A stretch of DNA of 64,000 nt from Knoellia sp. Soil729 (GTDB lineage Bacteria; Actinomycetota; Actinomycetes; Actinomycetales; Dermatophilaceae): assembly GCF_001427985.1 (NCBI RefSeq), contig NZ_LMSA01000001.1, forward strand, positions 945,164-1,009,163, written 5' to 3'. Below, piece after piece: positions 10,698-18,885 of the stretch. Positions within the stretch are counted from its first letter, which is position 1, and every line of letters starts with the position of its first letter. The notes below the pieces were generated by a model. That model saw only the letters and a program-made list of their open reading frames with translations, did not search any database and was not told where the DNA came from. The position numbers and the translations under genes were made by a program.

Positions 10698-11042
10698 ATG
10701 ACGCTCGAGCTGCCCTTCTCGGACGCCGCCACCGGCGCCTGCTGTGGGATCGCGACCCCGGGGGGACTGACCCGGGAGCAGGCCGAGTCCAGCGCCGCCC
10801 TCCTCAAGGCCGTCGCCGACCCCGTGCGGCTGCGCCTGCTCAGCATCATCCGCGACAGCGAGGGCGGCGAGGCCTGCGTCTGCGACCTCACCCCCGCCGT
10901 GGGCCTGGCCCAGCCGACGGTGAGCCACCACCTCAAGGTGCTCACCGAGGCCGGGCTCGTCGAGCGCGAGAAGCGGGGGACGTGGGCCTGGTTCCGCCTG
11001 GTGCCCTCCCGCCTCGACGACGTGCGCTCGATCTTCCCCTAA
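10698..11042 (+). CDS. arsR: ArsR-family metalloregulator
   Basis: A 114-aa winged-helix repressor. The recognition region is QPTVSHHLKVLTEAGLV and the metal-sensing pair is seen in ACVCDL, with an extra Cys pair near the N-terminus (TGACCGI). It should release the divergent arsI-acr3 promoter on binding As(III) or a related ion. It starts 6 nt after a TAGGAT hexamer with no Shine-Dalgarno, so it is probably leaderless. The gene is followed by a large perfect hairpin. Confidence 0.93.
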   Translation: MTLELPFSDAATGACCGIATPGGLTREQAESSAALLKAVADPVRLRLLSIIRDSEGGEACVCDLTPAVGLAQPTVSHHLKVLTEAGLVEREKRGTWAWFRLVPSRLDDVRSIFP

Positions 11043-11052
11043 CTACCCTTCA

Positions 11053-11110
11053 CCTCGCCTTGTGTGCCTGAGCGCGGGCTATGGCCCGCGCTCAGGCACA
11101 CAAGGCGAGG
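11053..11110. repeat. 27-bp perfect inverted repeat (hairpin family A, copy 1)
   Basis: Perfect 27-bp arms (CCTCGCCTTGTGTGCCTGAG and 7 further bases) around a TATG loop. It lies between convergent arsR and the SRPBCC gene and can act as a bidirectional terminator. A close relative is at 12022-12076. Confidence 0.85.
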
Positions 11111-11113
11111 GTT

Positions 11114-11608
11114 TCAGGCGGCTTCGGCCGCGAGCAGGTCGTCGATCTGGCTGATCGCGCCTGTGAGCCCCTCCTCCATGCCCATGGCGACGACCTTCTC
11201 CAGGTCCTCTGCGGTGGCGTAGGTCGTCGTGGTGACCATCCGGGTGCCGCCGTCGTGCTCGGTGAGCTCGACGACGCAGGTGCCGACCGGCATACCTTCG
11301 GCAGCCGTGCCGTCAGCGTCGGCGAAGGCGTCCGTGAAGGTCAGCCGCCGAGGCGCCTCGACGGACTCGATCCGCCAGAGGCCACCGAACTTCTTCCCCT
11401 CGGGGCTGGTCATGTAGTAGCCGACCTTGCCACCGGGGACGAGCTCGAAGTCGGTCACGGTCGCCGGGTAGGTCGGGGGCCCCCACCACTTCTCGAGCTG
11501 GCGGGCGTCGGACCACAGCTGCCAGATGCGTTCGAGGGTTGCGGGGAAGTCGGAGATGACGACGATCGAGTGGTCGTCGACGTTCGTGTCGATGCTCGTG
11601 ACGGGCAT
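11114..11608 (-). CDS. SRPBCC (AHSA1-type) protein
   Basis: A 164-aa START/Bet v1-like protein. The N-terminal FPATLERIWQLWSDARQLEKWWGP and later WRIESVEAPRRLTF are characteristic of the AHSA1/SRPBCC group, which binds hydrophobic ligands in a deep pocket. The start MPVTSIDTNV has GGAG about 8 nt upstream. It lies 23 bp after an ArsR-like regulator on the same strand, a common pairing in actinobacteria where the regulator controls the SRPBCC partner. The ligand is unknown. Confidence 0.88.
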   Translation of the reverse strand: MPVTSIDTNVDDHSIVVISDFPATLERIWQLWSDARQLEKWWGPPTYPATVTDFELVPGGKVGYYMTSPEGKKFGGLWRIESVEAPRRLTFTDAFADADGTAAEGMPVGTCVVELTEHDGGTRMVTTTTYATAEDLEKVVAMGMEEGLTGAISQIDDLLAAEAA

Positions 11609-11631
11609 GGTGCTCTCCTTGGTGGTGGGGC

Positions 11632-11961
11632 TCAGGGACGATCGGCGAGAAGGTCGTCGATCCGGCTGATCCGCCCGCGCCACACGGCCTCGAGCTCGTC
11701 GAGCAGGGAGGCGACTGACCGGATGGCCTCGACCTCTCCGCTCGCGAGCGCTTCGCGACCACTGCGGCGTTTGCTGACCAGCCCGGCCCGCTCGAGGACC
11801 GCGACGTGCTTCTGCACGGCCGCGAAGCTCATGTCATAGCTGCGAGCCAGTGCCGAGACCGAGTGCTCTCCCGCCAGGACGCGACGCAGGATGTCACGGC
11901 GCGTCCTGTCGGCGAGAGCATGGAAGAGGGCATCGGCCCGCTTCTCCTCAGCATCGGTCAT
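11632..11961 (-). CDS. ArsR-family (PadR-like subgroup) transcriptional regulator
   Basis: A 109-aa winged-helix regulator: [19 protein letters not shown] then [29 protein letters not shown]. It lacks the metal-binding CVC motif of true metalloregulators and belongs to the group paired with SRPBCC genes. The start at 11961 is supported by a TAGGTT hexamer 7 nt upstream and a TTGACA farther upstream. It is the first gene of a two-gene operon and probably autoregulated. Confidence 0.88.
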   Translation of the reverse strand: MTDAEEKRADALFHALADRTRRDILRRVLAGEHSVSALARSYDMSFAAVQKHVAVLERAGLVSKRRSGREALASGEVEAIRSVASLLDELEAVWRGRISRIDDLLADRP

Positions 11962-11968
11962 GAGCCAC

Positions 11969-11999
11969 AACCTACAACCATCAGGTTGCATGTTGTCAA
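11969..11999 (-). promoter_or_regulatory. Promoter of the ArsR-SRPBCC operon
   Basis: On the minus strand, consensus TTGACA (11994-11999) precedes TGTAGGTT (11969-11976), with the ATG 7 nt after TAGGTT. The spacing is 17 to TGTAGG or 19 to TAGGTT. CAACC-ATCA-GGTTG, a short dyad, overlaps it and could be the operator. Confidence 0.6.
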
Positions 12000-12021
12000 C
12001 CCCTTTCCCACCTTCACCCCT

Positions 12022-12076
12022 GCCTTGTGCGCCTGAGCGCGACCTATGGCTCGCGCTCAGGCACACGAGGCGAGGT
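12022..12076. repeat. Inverted repeat (hairpin family A, copy 2)
   Basis: GCCTTGTGCGCCTGAGCGCGA pairs with its reverse complement at two mismatches around a CTATGG centre. It is the same sequence family as 11053-11110, but here it lies between divergent genes, so it is not simply a terminator. Confidence 0.75.
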
Positions 12077-12091
12077 TTTAGGGTTGGACGC

Positions 12092-12769
12092 GTGACTCCC
12101 CGCCCCCTCAACGAGCTCGTCCACCCCTCGTGGGCGCAGGCCCTGGCGCCGGTCGAGCACACCCTCACCGAGCTCGGCGAGTTCCTGCGGGCGGAGGTCG
12201 AGGCCGGCCGCGGCTACCTGCCGGGAGGAGTGCACATCCTGCGGGCCTTCGAGCAGCCGCTCGAGGACACGCGCGTGCTCGTCGTCGGCCAGGACCCCTA
12301 CCCGACACCCGGCCACCCGATCGGCCTCAGCTTTGCCGTGGCCCCCGACGTGCAACCCATCCCCCGCAGTCTGGTCAACATCTACACGGAGCTGCAGGAC
12401 GACCTCAGGGTGCCCGCGCCGACCAGCGGTGACCTCACCCCGTGGGCCGAGCGTGGCGTCCTCCTGCTCAACCGCGTCCTCACCGTGCGACCCGGCGCCC
12501 CCGCCAGCCACCGCGGCAAGGGCTGGGAGCAGGTGACGGACTGTGCCATCGACGCGTTGGTGCGTCGCGGCGGCCCGCTCGTCGCCCTCCTCTGGGGCCG
12601 CGACGCCCGGTCGCTCAAGCCGCGCCTGGGCGGCATACCGTGTGTGGAGAGCGCCCATCCCTCCCCCCTGTCCGCACGGTCCGGCTTCTTCGGGTCGAGA
12701 CCGTTCAGCCAGGTCAACGACCTGCTCGTGCAGCAGGGCGCCGAACCGCTCGACTGGAGACTTCCGTGA
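12092..12769 (+). CDS. ung: Uracil-DNA glycosylase, family 1
   Basis: A 225-aa enzyme that removes uracil from DNA to start base excision repair. The water-activating loop GQDPYP (residues 66-71, catalytic Asp68) and the HPSPLSA loop (189-195) are intact. [12 protein letters not shown] is also diagnostic. The GTG at 12092 is preceded by TAGGGT 7 nt upstream, indicating a leaderless start; there is no clear ribosome site. The downstream SGNH gene overlaps by 4 bp (GTGA), so both are co-translated. Confidence 0.96.
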   Translation: MTPRPLNELVHPSWAQALAPVEHTLTELGEFLRAEVEAGRGYLPGGVHILRAFEQPLEDTRVLVVGQDPYPTPGHPIGLSFAVAPDVQPIPRSLVNIYTELQDDLRVPAPTSGDLTPWAERGVLLLNRVLTVRPGAPASHRGKGWEQVTDCAIDALVRRGGPLVALLWGRDARSLKPRLGGIPCVESAHPSPLSARSGFFGSRPFSQVNDLLVQQGAEPLDWRLP

Positions 12770-13593
12770 AACACATCCCGCCCAGCGAGTCCCGCGTCTG
12801 GAGCACCTATGTCGCCGTCGGTGACTCGTTCACCGAGGGCATGTCGGACCCCGACCCGGAGAGCGACGACGCCTACATCGGCTGGGCCGACCGGCTCGCC
12901 GAGTCGCTGAGCGACCTCGCGCGGATGGAGCACCTGCCGTTCCACTACGCCAACCTCGCCGTGCGCGGCCGGATGCTCAGCGACGTCGTCGGGCCGCAGC
13001 TCGACCGCGCCCTGTCCATGTCGCCCGACCTCGTCTCCATCGTGGGCGGCGGCAACGACCTCCTGCGTCCCTCGGTCGACACCAACGCGTTGATGGACAC
13101 CATCGAGCAGGCCGTGATCCGCGCCCGCCAGAGCGGCGCCGACGTCCTGCTCGCCACCCCCGTCGACCCCCAGCAGGCGGGCCTGCTCAGGCCGCTGCGG
13201 GGCAGGCACGCCATCCACGCCGCCAACCTCTTCACCATCGCGCAGCGGCACGGGTGCCACGTCCTCAACCTCTGGGGGATTCCTGCTCTGCGCGACTGGC
13301 GCTTCTGGGCCGACGACCGGATCCACCTCACCACAGAGGGCCACCGTCGAGTCGCCCTCGCCGCGCTGACCGCGCTCGGTCACGCGACCGACGACGACTG
13401 GGCCACACCGTTGCCGCCCGACCACTCGGTCACCCGCAGGCAGGAGCTACGGGCCCACGCCGCCTGGGCCCGCCAGCACCTGGCGCCGTGGGTGCAGCGT
13501 CGGATGCGTGGTGAGTCCAGTGGTGACCACGTGGCGCCGAAGCGTCCCGACCTCGCGCCCATGCGCCCCTTCGACGACGCACCAGGAGGCTGA
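12766..13593 (+). CDS. SGNH/GDSL-type hydrolase
   Basis: A 275-aa cytosolic esterase-like protein. Block I is [10 protein letters not shown] (nucleophile Ser), block III GGGNDLL, and block V is [11 protein letters not shown] (catalytic Asp-His). The fold hydrolyses esters or acyl groups on varied substrates. No signal peptide is seen. The start overlaps the ung stop by 4 bp, so the genes are coupled, but no functional link with DNA repair is evident. Confidence 0.9.
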   Translation: MKHIPPSESRVWSTYVAVGDSFTEGMSDPDPESDDAYIGWADRLAESLSDLARMEHLPFHYANLAVRGRMLSDVVGPQLDRALSMSPDLVSIVGGGNDLLRPSVDTNALMDTIEQAVIRARQSGADVLLATPVDPQQAGLLRPLRGRHAIHAANLFTIAQRHGCHVLNLWGIPALRDWRFWADDRIHLTTEGHRRVALAALTALGHATDDDWATPLPPDHSVTRRQELRAHAAWARQHLAPWVQRRMRGESSGDHVAPKRPDLAPMRPFDDAPGG

Positions 13594-13628
13594 ACCACCG
13601 CGCAGCCACGCGCGTTACAGTCGCCGGT

Positions 13629-14795
13629 ATGCCGGTCAACCGCCTTCTGCCCACCGACGAGGGTCGCGACCTCATCGAGCTCACCCGCGAGATCTGCACC
13701 AAGGAGCTGCGTCCACGCGTCGACGACGCGGAGCGCGCTGCCGCGACGAACGAGGCCTTCCCCACCGAGGTTTTCCGCACCCTCGGGCGGGCCGGGCTGC
13801 TCTCGCTCCCCCACCCCGAGGAGCACGGTGGCGGCGCACAGCCCTACGAGGTCTACCTCCAGGTCGTCGAGGAGATCGCCTCGGCGTGGATGAGCGTGGC
13901 CGTCGGCGTCTCCGTGCACTCCCTCACGGCCTACCCCGTGACGACGTTCGGCACCCCCGAGCAGCAGGCAGCGCTCCTGCCGGGGATGCTGTCGGGCGAC
14001 CAGCTCGGCGCCTACGCGCTGTCGGAGCCGCTGGCCGGTTCGGACGTCGGGTCGATGACCACCCGGGCGACACGGACCGACGACGGTGACGGGACGGCAT
14101 ACGCGATCAAGGGCCGCAAGGCCTGGATCTCGCACGCCGGTCACGCCGACTACTACACGACGTTCGCGCGCACGTCCGACGACGGCGGACGCGGGCTGTC
14201 ATGTTTCGTCGTCCCGGCCGGTTCCGACGCCATGAGCTTCGGTGCGCCGGAGAAGAAGATGGGTCTGCACTGCGACACGGTGCGCGAGGTGATCTATGAC
14301 GGCGTGCCCGTCGACGAGGCGAACCGCATCGGCGACGAGGGTCAGGGCATGGCCATCGCGCTGTCCGCGCTCGACGCGGGACGGCTCGGGATCGCTGCCG
14401 GCGCAACGGGTCTGGCACAGTCGGCGCTCGACGAGGCAGCTGCCTATGCCAAGGAACGACAGCAGTTCGGACGCCCCATCGCCGCGAACCAGGGGCTGGC
14501 GTTCATGCTCGCGGACATGGAGGCTGCGGTGTCCGGCGCACGCGCCGCCTACCTGTATGCCGCCCGCCTCAAGGACGCGGGCCGTCCGTTCTCCAAGGAG
14601 GCCGCCGTGGCCAAGCTTCTCGCGACCGACGCGGCGATGAAGGTGACCACCGACGCCATCCAGGTGCTCGGTGGTGCCGGCTACACCGCGGACTTCCCGG
14701 TGGAGCGCTACTTCCGCGAGGCCAAGGTCACGCAGATCTTCGAGGGGACCAACCAGATCCAGCGCCTCGTCATCAGCCGTCACGTCCTGCGCTGA
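13629..14795 (+). CDS. Acyl-CoA dehydrogenase
   Basis: A 388-aa FAD enzyme of the acyl-CoA dehydrogenase family that makes the 2-enoyl-CoA in fatty or branched acid breakdown. Family marks are YALSEPLAGSDVGS, the flavin-binding KAWISHAGHAD region, FGRPIAANQG and the C-terminal VLGGAGYTADFPVERYFREAKVTQIFEGTNQIQRLVI segment (partly quoted here in words: the PVERYxREAK and EGTNQIQ motifs). The ATG is 7 nt after TACAGT (13616-13621), suggesting a leaderless start. The acyl-chain specificity cannot be judged. Confidence 0.92.
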   Translation: MPVNRLLPTDEGRDLIELTREICTKELRPRVDDAERAAATNEAFPTEVFRTLGRAGLLSLPHPEEHGGGAQPYEVYLQVVEEIASAWMSVAVGVSVHSLTAYPVTTFGTPEQQAALLPGMLSGDQLGAYALSEPLAGSDVGSMTTRATRTDDGDGTAYAIKGRKAWISHAGHADYYTTFARTSDDGGRGLSCFVVPAGSDAMSFGAPEKKMGLHCDTVREVIYDGVPVDEANRIGDEGQGMAIALSALDAGRLGIAAGATGLAQSALDEAAAYAKERQQFGRPIAANQGLAFMLADMEAAVSGARAAYLYAARLKDAGRPFSKEAAVAKLLATDAAMKVTTDAIQVLGGAGYTADFPVERYFREAKVTQIFEGTNQIQRLVISRHVLR

Positions 14796-14835
14796 CCCGG
14801 CCTGCCCCGACGAGGGCCCGACCCCGGGAATGTCG

Positions 14836-14864
14836 GACCGGGCCGTCTCATACACGGCCCGGTC
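14836..14864. terminator. Terminator hairpin between convergent genes
   Basis: GACCGGGCCGT and ACGGCCCGGTC form an 11-bp perfect stem, followed by CACCTCTTTATA, between the acyl-CoA dehydrogenase and MFS genes. Confidence 0.75.
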
Positions 14865-14935
14865 ACCTCTTTATAGGTGTCGCAGCCCTCCCTGACGGTG
14901 ACCGACACGCGTCGGCCGTGTGAACCGGGGGCAGA

Positions 14936-16279
14936 TCAGTCGGGGTCGCGCGAGATCCCGGGCAGCAGCGTGTCGCCACCCCGCAACGCGTCCAGGGCGC
15001 CGGGGTGCTCGTCGATGTAGTCCAGGCCCTTGTGGCGGTATCTCCAGATCTGCACGGCTCCGAGCCCCCACAGGAGGAACTGCACCGACATGGCAATCTT
15101 GAAGTCTGTGAGCGTGTAGGTGCCCGGACCGCCGGGCGCGAGCTGGTCGAGGATGAGCCCGACGAGCGCCATCGTCACGAGGGAGGCGAAGAAGCCGCCG
15201 ATGTTGATGACACCCGTCGCCCGCCCCAGCCGGTCCGAGGGGTGGAAGCTGCGGGCCAGGTCGAAGCCGACCATGGAGCCGGGGCCGCCGAACCCCACGA
15301 TGCAGACCAGCAGCACGAGCAGCGGTAGGGGTGCGCGGCCGGGCCAGGCGATCACCGCGGCCCACACGAGCGCGATGGCACCGACGATGCACAGGACGAT
15401 CTGCGACCGCCGGTAGGGCAGCCGCCCGGTGAGGCTGCCGACGAGCGGCCCCGCCACCATCGAGGAGACGGTGAGGGTGATGAGCAGACCTCCGGCGACG
15501 GCGGGGCGAAGCCCCTGCCCCTCGACGAGGAACGGGTAGCCCCACAGCATCGTGAAGACCGTTGCCCCGAACTGCCCGGTGAAGTGGATCCACATGCCCA
15601 GCCGCGTGCCGGGGTTGCCCCACACCTCGGCGAGCGTGCGTCGCAGGGCCCGCACCTTGATCTTCTCGACGGCCTCGCCGGTGTAGGGCGAGTCCTTGAC
15701 CACGAGGACGAGGCCGACGAGCAGCAGGGAGCCGGCCCCCGCGGCGATGGAGAAGGTGCGGTCCCAGCCCCAGCGGTCGAGCGCGATAGCCAGCGGAGTC
15801 GCCGCGGCCACCGCCCCGAGCTGTCCCACCACACCGCTGAGCTGGGTGATGACCGGAGCCTGCTTGACGTGGAACCACAGGGCGACGAGCCGCAGCATGC
15901 TCGTGAAGATCATCGCGTCACCGATGCCCAGGAGAACGCGCGCGGCCAGCCCCATCTCGAAGCTGTGCGAGACGGCGAACCACAGCTGGCCCACCGTCAT
16001 GAGGACCAGCCCGATGATGAGCAGGAGGCGCGAGCCGAAGCGGTCGAGGAGCACGCCCACGGGGATCTGCATCCCGGCATACACGACGAGCTGGACGACC
16101 GTGAACGTCGCGAGCTGCGACGCGGAGATGTCGAAGCGCTCCGCGGCGACCAGACCCGCGACGCCCAGGCTCGTGCGGTGGAAGACGGCGACGGTGTAGA
16201 CCGCCAGCGCGACCGCCCAGATGACCCAGGCGCGCCGGCGGCCGATGTCGTGCACCTGGCGTCGAAGGGGGCGAGTCAC
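14936..16279 (-). CDS. Major facilitator superfamily transporter
   Basis: A 447-aa membrane protein with about 12 hydrophobic segments, including WVIWAVALAVYTVAVFHRTSLGVAG at the start and a GVLLDRFGSRLLL loop (MFS motif A, GxLxDRxGxR). It resembles the nitrate/sugar-phosphate-type or OFA-like MFS members of actinobacteria; the substrate is unknown. The GTG start has TAGGAT 6 nt upstream (16286-16291), indicating a leaderless message. It is the last chromosomal gene before the tRNA-Thr/island junction. Confidence 0.88.
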   Translation of the reverse strand: MTRPLRRQVHDIGRRRAWVIWAVALAVYTVAVFHRTSLGVAGLVAAERFDISASQLATFTVVQLVVYAGMQIPVGVLLDRFGSRLLLIIGLVLMTVGQLWFAVSHSFEMGLAARVLLGIGDAMIFTSMLRLVALWFHVKQAPVITQLSGVVGQLGAVAAATPLAIALDRWGWDRTFSIAAGAGSLLLVGLVLVVKDSPYTGEAVEKIKVRALRRTLAEVWGNPGTRLGMWIHFTGQFGATVFTMLWGYPFLVEGQGLRPAVAGGLLITLTVSSMVAGPLVGSLTGRLPYRRSQIVLCIVGAIALVWAAVIAWPGRAPLPLLVLLVCIVGFGGPGSMVGFDLARSFHPSDRLGRATGVINIGGFFASLVTMALVGLILDQLAPGGPGTYTLTDFKIAMSVQFLLWGLGAVQIWRYRHKGLDYIDEHPGALDALRGGDTLLPGISRDPD

Positions 16280-16399
16280 CGCTCGATCCTAGGGAGAACC
16301 GGCGTATGCCGTGTGCACCGTCCGCGCACCGCGTCCGTCGTCCGCGGTTGTGCAGGTAAAGTGCGGGGCGCCGTCGGGGGCGCATGCTCGCCGACGTGC

Positions 16400-16472
16400 G
16401 CTGGCGTGGCGCAATTGGTAGCGCACCTGTCTTGTAAACAGGTGGTTGAGAGTTCGAGTCTCTTCGCCAGCT
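16400..16472 (+). tRNA. tRNA-Thr (anticodon TGT)
   Basis: A complete cloverleaf: acceptor GCTGGCG/CGCCAGC, D stem GCGC/GCGC, anticodon stem CCTGT/ACAGG with loop CTTGTAA (anticodon at 16433-16435), T stem GAGAG/CTCTT. CCA is not encoded. Its 3' half is the left attachment core of the genomic island. Confidence 0.97.
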
Positions 16473-16473
16473 C
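16437..16473 (+). repeat. attL core: 37-bp direct repeat in tRNA-Thr 3' end
   Basis: The 37 bp from AACAGG to CAGCTC at the tRNA-Thr 3' end recur exactly at 26129-26165. Five more bases (CTTGT) also match beyond one mismatch. This is the classic tRNA attachment-site duplication. Confidence 0.93.
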
Positions 16474-16647
16474 TCCACGTATGCGCAGGTCGGGGTGCGT
16501 TTCTGCCTCGGCGCGACCGTCGAGCCGACCGGTGTGCAGGTCCGTTTCAGGTCCGTTAGCCCCGTGACCGACTCACAAAGTCCCTGCCGCGCGGTCGTGG
16601 AGTTCCGCGCGGAACTCCCGTAGCATCGAGTACGTACTAATTGAAGA

Positions 16648-16734
16648 TGGTGCCCCGGACGGGACTCGAACCCGTATGCCCTACCAGGCGGCAGATTGAC
16701 AGTCTGCTGTGTCTTCCAGTTCCACCACCGGGGC
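16648..16734 (-). tRNA. Atypical class II tRNA with GTC anticodon, CCA encoded
   Basis: On the minus strand: acceptor GCCCCGG/CCGGGGC, 3-bp D stem GTG/CAC with a GAACTGGAAGA loop, anticodon stem GCAGA/TCTGC with loop CTGTCAA (anticodon GTC), a 15-nt variable arm with GCC/GGC stem, T arm ACGGG/CCCGT, discriminator A, and genomic CCA. The long arm, D loop and A73 are like tRNA-Leu, but the anticodon is that of Asp. True tRNA-Asp has a short variable loop. It is within the island. Either a decoding oddity, a tRNA with another role, or a decaying copy. Confidence 0.8.
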
Positions 16735-16741
16735 CGTCTAG

Positions 16742-16787
16742 GAGCCCCGGTTGCTCGCGAGGTGACACTCACGGTGCGCCGGGGCTC
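16742..16787 (-). terminator. Hairpin downstream of the 16797-17357 gene
   Basis: GAGCCCCGG and CCGGGGCTC make a 9-bp perfect stem just past the stop of the minus-strand gene and before the tRNA-like gene. The stem repeats the tRNA acceptor sequence. Confidence 0.5.
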
Positions 16788-16796
16788 TGCCTTTGG

Positions 16797-17357
16797 TCAG
16801 CCGTCCATGTCACGCTCCTGGCCCCATGACGGCACGGTGCCCCAGTCCACGGGCTCGGGGTCCTCGTCGGGCGTCGACTCATCCTCTTCTGCGTCGAGCC
16901 CGTCCGGCTGCGCTTCGGGAGTCGCGAGTGCGGCCCGGTATCGTCCGCGCCCCACCTTCTCGATCTCCTCGCGCTTCGCCAGCCGGAGCAGAGCCGTTCC
17001 GAGCGCGTTGCGGCGGTTCTCGGCGTCAGTCTCCCAACCACGCTCGTTCATTTCGAGCAGGAGCGTTTCGACCCTCCATACGCGAGTGGGGTCCTCCGCG
17101 AGGATCGCGAGCACGAGCGGGTTGGTGCCTCGGTCTTCAAGGTCCTCTGCCGGAGGGCGCTTCACTCCCACCTTCAGTGTCGATGTCGCGGACATGCCGA
17201 CCCCCACAGGATGGTCATCCGCCGATTCGCCCTCTAACGCCGCGATGGCCCTATTGAGCCGCTGCAGATGCTGCCACCGCTCGTCGGCCGCAAGCTGGGC
17301 CTGCAGCGCGTCGCGGGCCTCGCGAACCATGGCGAGCATGTTGTCGAAGTCGGTCAT
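16797..17357 (-). CDS. Island protein of unknown function with winged-helix-like region
   Basis: A 186-aa acidic protein. An N-terminal helical stretch (MTDFDNMLAMVREARDAL, QHLQRLNRAIAALEGE) may form a coiled coil. Residues about 85-140 (VLAILAEDPTRVW, LLRLAKREEIEKVGRGRY) look like a winged-helix domain. The tail is Asp/Glu-rich. The start at 17357 is supported by a full promoter: TTGCAC, 17 nt, CATACT, then 6 nt to ATG. It is therefore probably a leaderless transcript. No function can be assigned; a regulatory role for the island is possible. Confidence 0.65.
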   Translation of the reverse strand: MTDFDNMLAMVREARDALQAQLAADERWQHLQRLNRAIAALEGESADDHPVGVGMSATSTLKVGVKRPPAEDLEDRGTNPLVLAILAEDPTRVWRVETLLLEMNERGWETDAENRRNALGTALLRLAKREEIEKVGRGRYRAALATPEAQPDGLDAEEDESTPDEDPEPVDWGTVPSWGQERDMDG

Positions 17358-17363
17358 GAAGCC

Positions 17364-17392
17364 AGTATGAACGCCAAACCGTCTCGGTGCAA
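17364..17392 (-). promoter_or_regulatory. Promoter of the 186-aa island gene
   Basis: Minus-strand TTGCAC (17387-17392), 17-bp spacer, CATACT (17364-17369), 6 nt before ATG. Confidence 0.6.
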
Positions 17393-17554
17393 CCACTAAC
17401 CCGCGCGGGTGTGTTTTGAGCGTTAGCCACTCCGCGCTTCCGTCCTACATGGATGTCATTCGCTACGCGTAGACGACTGGCTTGTGCACAGCCTGTCCAC
17501 ACATCCGTCCACAGGCGTCTGTGGACAACGCGCCTGTGGTGTCGGCGTCGTGTG

Positions 17555-17815
17555 CTAAACGCCGCTCGCGCGGTCGAGCGGGTGGGGCGCGTCGTCCTCT
17601 GACGGGATGAACTCGGCGTACACGTCATAGGTGATCCGGTAGGACCCGTGACCCAGTGACCGAATCGGCGATGGGGCGAAGGCTGACCTGGCGGTACCGC
17701 GTGACGGCCCGCGCCGAGTCCAAGAGCACGTCTGGGATGCCGTGCTTGGCGAGCTGGACGATATCGACGTAGTCGCGCCAGCTTTGACCGAAGTTCTACG
17801 AATTCTTGAAATGAG
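17555..17815 (-). pseudogene. Fused gene remnants: integrase C-terminus plus another fragment
   Basis: The part nearest 17555 ends in LGHGSYRITYDVYAEFIPSEDD, matching the last conserved box of tyrosine integrases (LGHxSxxxTxxxY with catalytic Tyr). Just upstream, in another frame (about 17660-17815), is SWRDYVDIVQLAKHGIPDVL with ARAVTRYRQVSLRPIADSV, resembling the C-terminus of AbiEii-type nucleotidyltransferases (low certainty). Neither fragment has an N-terminus. An IS110-like remnant abuts it. This is probably what is left of the island integrase. Confidence 0.55.
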
Positions 17816-17825
17816 GTGATCTGAC

Positions 17826-18430
17826 ATGGCAACCACGGCCGAGCCGGTGGTCGACCTGGAACGGATCTACACCCGGAAGAAGGCCGCGGACAAAGAGCTC
17901 AAGGACCTCGTCGCGGCGACCAGGACCTCCCTGCTGGGCCTGCACGGCATCGGCCCCTCCGGCGCCGCCCGGCTCCTGGTCGAGGTCGGTGACCTGTCCC
18001 GCTTCCCTGACCGCAACCACTTCGCGTCCTGGACCGGCACCGCCCCCATCGACGCCTCCTCCGGCGACCAGGTGCGCCACCGCCTCTCCCGCGGCGGAAA
18101 CCGTCAGATCAACCGGGTGCTGCACATCATGGCCACCGTCGAACTGCGCACCCCCCCACCGAAGGACGCGCCTACTTCGACCGGAAGAAAGCCGTCGGCA
18201 AGACCTCGATGGAAGCCATGCGCTGCCTCAAACGACGGCTGTCCGACCTCGTCTACCGCACGATGCTCGGCGACTACACCGCCAGCAAAATGACGGGCCC
18301 GGGAGGGCAACGGGGCAACGACTCTGACTCCAGCGCGACCGGCTCACAACCCCACACCGGCACTTCGGACAAGCCACTTCCCGGACCCGCCAACACCAAG
18401 CCTACGACCACCCTGCCAAGGGCCTCTTGA
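17826..18430 (+). mobile_element. IS110-family transposase remnant (C-terminal half, frameshifted)
   Basis: The frame carries the Transposase_20 helix-hairpin-helix region (LLGLHGIGPSGAARLLVEVGD, FASWTGTAPIDASSG, RGGNRQINRVLH), with the continuation (FDRKKAVGKTSMEAMRC, RRLSDLVYRTML) in a shifted frame after a run of seven C near 18152-18158. One base is missing. The N-terminal DEDD catalytic domain is absent. No terminal inverted repeats are expected for IS110. It is a dead remnant or a sequencing slip plus truncation. Confidence 0.85.
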
Positions 18431-18462
18431 CACAGAAAGGAGCCATGTGCGGAAACCTAGTG

Positions 18463-18732
18463 TTACCCCTGCTCGAGCCAGACACCCTCTTGAAAGGCTC
18501 CCCGAGAGGCACGCTTCCGGGCCGCCGCCCCTTGGACGTCGCTGAGATCCCATCCCATCATGTCGCTGACTGCCATCAACACCTCGTACACGTCGGCAGC
18601 CTCCTCGATTCGTTGAGCGAAGGCAGCTTCCCGCAACTCCACAGATTCCTCGACAAGCTTCGCTAGCAGCGCGTCCATGAGCGCAGGTCCGGTCACAGCG
18701 GACACCACTGGCTCTAGTCCCTTGGCTCGCAT
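18463..18732 (-). CDS. MazG-like NTP pyrophosphohydrolase, probably frameshifted at the N-terminus
   Basis: An 89-aa fragment of the small phosphoribosyl-ATP-pyrophosphatase/MazG-like family: LLAKLVEESVELREA, then EEAADVYEVLMAVSDMMGW with the metal-binding EExxE and ExxD acids, ending KRASRGAFQEGVWLEQG. In the upstream frame, GTG at 18767 with GAAAGGGG upstream encodes VGKLVRDLIR, the family's usual N-terminus. A single lost base near 18740 separates it from MRAKGLEPV. The product may therefore be shortened. Such enzymes hydrolyse non-canonical NTPs, a frequent island cargo. Confidence 0.7.
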   Translation of the reverse strand: MRAKGLEPVVSAVTGPALMDALLAKLVEESVELREAAFAQRIEEAADVYEVLMAVSDMMGWDLSDVQGAAARKRASRGAFQEGVWLEQG

Positions 18733-18885
18733 GATCTGCGAATGAGGTCACGCACAAGCTTGCCCACCGTTACCCCTTTCACCTAGGCCTTCGGCGGCGC
18801 TGCTGCTTCTGTCTGCCGCCCAAGGCGTCCGAGATGGATGACAACCCGGGTACGGCATGGGAGTGCTCTTAACCCGTCTGCGTTC

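Noticed and set aside
12022-12076. Terminator
   Set aside because: The hairpin lies between divergent start codons, so there is no gene end for it to terminate; treated as a repeat.
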